Positions 12,522 to 14,511 of a stretch of 14,511 nucleotides of DNA are shown piece after piece (position 1 is the first letter of the stretch; every line of letters starts with the position of its first letter). The notes under the pieces are model-generated. The model had not been told where the DNA came from and made no database searches. It worked only from the letters and a program-made list of their open reading frames with translations. Origin of the DNA: Candidatus Zixiibacteriota bacterium (lineage in GTDB: Bacteria > Zixibacteria > MSB-5A5 > GN15 > JACZUZ01); assembly GCA_022572905.1 (NCBI GenBank), contig JACZUZ010000007.1, forward strand, positions 1-14,511. The letters run 5' to 3'. Both the position numbers and the translations under genes were made by a program.

Positions 12522-12932
12522 GTGTCCCTGCCAGGTAGCGTTTCTGTACTCGTGGTTGATGACGAAGAATTAATGCGTCAACTGCTCAAAAAGATTCTTG
12601 AACGTGAAGGCTATACCGTTCAGGAGGCAGATTCCGTAGCCGAGGCGAAGGATTTGCTATCAGGCAACGACTTTGATGTTATTGTCTCCGACATCAAAAT
12701 GCCCGACGAGGATGGATTTTCTCTCTTGAAGTATGTCAAAGAGAATTATCCCGATATCGGCGTGGCCCTCATAACGGGTCACGGCGACACCTATTCGGTT
12801 AAAGACGCCATGTTATTGGGGGCGGATGAATATGTCGCCAAGCCCTTTAAGAGCTATGAAATTGCGTTGGTGGTTGAGAGAATGTACTGGCGGTCCGTTT
12901 CAAAAGCCAGAATGGAAAAATCAGGCGCATAG
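12522..12932 (+). CDS. Stand-alone response-regulator receiver (CheY-like)
   Basis: A 136-residue single receiver domain with no output domain. D13-D14, phospho-acceptor D57 (VSDIKMPDEDG), T85 (LITGHG) and K107 (AKPF) are intact. The sequence is close to the receiver type found in NtrC-like and stand-alone regulators. The best start is GTG 12522, because GGAGA (12511-12515) is 6 nt upstream. An in-frame ATG at 12516 would add two residues but has that same site right against it. A 184-nt gap with a hairpin, a candidate sigma-28 promoter and a palindrome separates it from the first receiver, so it may start its own unit. FapA follows after 21 nt. Confidence 0.92.
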   Translation: MSLPGSVSVLVVDDEELMRQLLKKILEREGYTVQEADSVAEAKDLLSGNDFDVIVSDIKMPDEDGFSLLKYVKENYPDIGVALITGHGDTYSVKDAMLLGADEYVAKPFKSYEIALVVERMYWRSVSKARMEKSGA

Positions 12933-12953
12933 AAAGCGAAAAATAGTTCAATT

Positions 12954-14399
12954 ATGACCACGTCAGCAAATTCGACATCATCAGATACGACGCAAAGAAA
13001 AGCGCGCGTCCTGGTTAAAATTTCCGGTGATCGGTTAAAAGCCTCGGTTCGACTTGCAACACATGAATCCGATGACGAACCGTACACCACGCAGGAAATA
13101 ATGAACGCCCTGACGGCGGAGGGTGTCAAGGAAGGGATTGACCTCGAAGCTATAGAAGCGCTCGCAAACGGCAAGAAGACGGAAGAATTTATAGATGTGG
13201 CTTTTGGCGATCCTCCAGTTGCTGGCGCAGACGCCGCTTTAGAATATCTTTTTGATCTTACTCCCGATCATAGCCCTAAAACGGACTCAAAGGGACGCAT
13301 TGATTATCGCGAAGTGAGCTTCGTACAGGGAGCCAAGACAGGGCAGGAGCTAGTTCGATTGATATTTCCGACAGAGGGAACGCCCGGTATAGGCGTGGAC
13401 GGACGACCCGTTTCCGCTTCAAAAGGCAAAGAGAAGAAACTGCCAATAGGCAAGAACACCAGGATTTCCGATGACGGCGCAACTCTCCTTGCTACCGTGG
13501 ACGGAGCGCTTGCGTACACAAAGAAGGATGTGTCAGTACGTGATGTCATCACTATTTCTGGCAATGTAGATTCCAACACGGGGAACATAACTTCCCCCGG
13601 ATCCGTCAAAGTCTCCGGCGATGTTTGCGGCGGATTCAAAGTAACTGCAGACGGCGACATAGAAATCTCGGGAGGTGTTGAAGACGCAGAGGTAACGGCC
13701 AAGGGCAATATATTCGTCAAGCGTGGTTTCGTGGGAAGGGGCGATGGAATTATTAGAGCTGAGGGTAACGTAACCATTCAACATGTAGAGAATCAGAAGA
13801 TTGTCGCTGGAGACAGTGTTATTGTCGGTGGAGATTTGCTAAACGCCCGTGTTGAAGCTGGAGACCGTGTTACCCTCAAGACCAAGACCGGTTCAATCTA
13901 CGGTGGCGAAATCCGAGCGGAAAACGAAATCAGGGCCGCCGTACTGGGCTCTGAAGTCTGGTCTACCACAAAGCTGAAAGTGGCTATGAGCTCTGATCTC
14001 AGCGAAAAGATATTAGAGATCAAGTCAGAAATCAAACGTATGGAAAATGATCAAGAACGAGTTCAGGAAGGCGTTTTCCAACTGCTTCAGCTTCAAATCG
14101 AAGGTCGTCTGGGAGAGGATAAAAAAGTTGCCCTAAAGAAGCTTCGCAACTATCAGCGTGAAATGCCTGAGAACATTAAAGAGCTCGAAGAGAAAAAAGC
14201 TGAGCTTGAAGAGCGAATGGCCCAGGACCTGGAAGCTCGCATTATTGCTACAGAAAAAGTCTATCCGGGAGTTGTCTGCCACTTCGGTGTCGCCTACCTC
14301 GAGATCAGAGCCGAACGTGATGCGGTGATCTTTTCCTCTGTCGGTGGTCGCGTCCTCATGGACGATTACGACCCCAAGAAAGACATGAATAAAAAGTAA
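12954..14399 (+). CDS. fapA: FapA family protein (DUF342, 'flagellar assembly protein A')
   Basis: A 481-residue DUF342/FapA protein. The N-terminal region (to about residue 190) includes RLIFPTEGTPGIGVDGRPV, the conserved 'PxxGxpGxxVxG' patch. It is followed by a right-handed beta-helix region of repeated strand-Gly turns (about 195-340, with DVITISGNVDSNTGNI and GDVCGGFKVTADGDIEISGGV). A coiled coil rich in Lys and Glu runs from about 345 to 425, and a short beta ending follows. The family often sits near flagellar or polar-growth genes. Despite the name its role is not settled, and in Vibrio FapA is linked to carbohydrate-dependent control of flagellum synthesis. No strong ribosome site precedes ATG 12954; it is probably co-transcribed with the receiver 21 nt upstream. 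Confidence 0.93.
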   Translation: MTTSANSTSSDTTQRKARVLVKISGDRLKASVRLATHESDDEPYTTQEIMNALTAEGVKEGIDLEAIEALANGKKTEEFIDVAFGDPPVAGADAALEYLFDLTPDHSPKTDSKGRIDYREVSFVQGAKTGQELVRLIFPTEGTPGIGVDGRPVSASKGKEKKLPIGKNTRISDDGATLLATVDGALAYTKKDVSVRDVITISGNVDSNTGNITSPGSVKVSGDVCGGFKVTADGDIEISGGVEDAEVTAKGNIFVKRGFVGRGDGIIRAEGNVTIQHVENQKIVAGDSVIVGGDLLNARVEAGDRVTLKTKTGSIYGGEIRAENEIRAAVLGSEVWSTTKLKVAMSSDLSEKILEIKSEIKRMENDQERVQEGVFQLLQLQIEGRLGEDKKVALKKLRNYQREMPENIKELEEKKAELEERMAQDLEARIIATEKVYPGVVCHFGVAYLEIRAERDAVIFSSVGGRVLMDDYDPKKDMNKK

Positions 14400-14511
14400 A
14401 ACCGATTTTCTTCCCCCAATTCCCCAAATCTTTCCCAACGGTAAATTCTTCCATTGCTTCCTAGCTCTGCGGACGTCGATTCATCATGATTGACAGCGCA
14501 TTTGGTTAAGG
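14400..14511. other. Non-coding tail after fapA, no feature recognised
   Basis: The last 112 nt hold no believable gene start: an ATG near 14487 opens a frame of only seven codons. The top strand is pyrimidine-rich, with runs of five, four and three C (14413-14417, 14422-14425, 14434-14436). I see no strong hairpin with a T-run. The fapA unit may end further downstream. Confidence 0.5.

Noticed and set aside
14413..14436. G-quadruplex on the - strand after fapA
   Set aside because: Only three runs of three or more G are present; four are needed for the usual form.

Overview
The window is a 14.5 kb stretch of flagellar and motility genes, all on the + strand and with no gene on the - strand. 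It opens inside the last 27 codons of fliP. It then runs through the export-gate core (fliQ, fliR, flhB, flhA), the polar placement and number pair (flhF, flhG) and a sigma-28 (FliA/WhiG-type) sigma factor. The order fliP-fliQ-fliR-flhB-flhA-flhF-flhG-fliA is a widespread bacterial arrangement. The chemotaxis genes that sit between flhG and sigD in Bacillus are absent here. I see no tRNA, rRNA, CRISPR array, transposase or phage gene. The DNA looks close to 50% GC by eye. Proteins are clearly recognisable but divergent from Salmonella and Bacillus models, so the source looks like a motile, probably little-studied bacterial lineage. I cannot place it in a phylum from this window.

Region 1 (1-4741) is the export gate: fliP end, fliQ, an unusual non-coding gap of about 310 bp bounded by rearranged short repeats, then fliR, flhB and flhA. 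FlhB has NPTS instead of NPTH at its self-cleavage site. Region 2 (4731-8017) holds flhF, flhG and the sigma factor. Both joints flhA/flhF and flhF/flhG overlap by exactly 11 nt, so translation is probably coupled. FlhF has lost the usual G3 (DTAGR) and G4 (TKxD) signatures, and FlhG lacks the usual N-terminal DQAxxLR activator motif. This suggests the pair has moved away from the standard GTPase-activation mechanism. The sigma factor carries an extra disordered N-terminus of about 85 residues.

Region 3 (8066-12331) is an accessory block: a 110-residue charged, disordered protein; a single-pass membrane protein laid out like YlxL/SwrB or DUF2802 proteins; a DUF2225 zinc-ribbon protein; a PilZ (c-di-GMP receptor) protein; an exported protein with a possible CsgG/FlgT-like core; a small soluble protein with a segment resembling a chemoreceptor hairpin tip; and a stand-alone receiver. 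After a hairpin and a candidate sigma-28 promoter, region 4 (12522-14399) holds a second stand-alone receiver and a FapA (DUF342) protein.

Read together, the first half builds and positions the export machine and supplies the late-gene sigma factor. The second half looks like a sensing and regulation module (c-di-GMP, phospho-receivers, chemoreceptor-like scaffold) tied to it by co-orientation and by ATGA or 14-nt overlaps. The strongest candidates for something undescribed are the altered FlhF/FlhG pair, the PilZ/exported protein/chemoreceptor-tip/receiver block, and the repeat-bounded fliQ-fliR gap.
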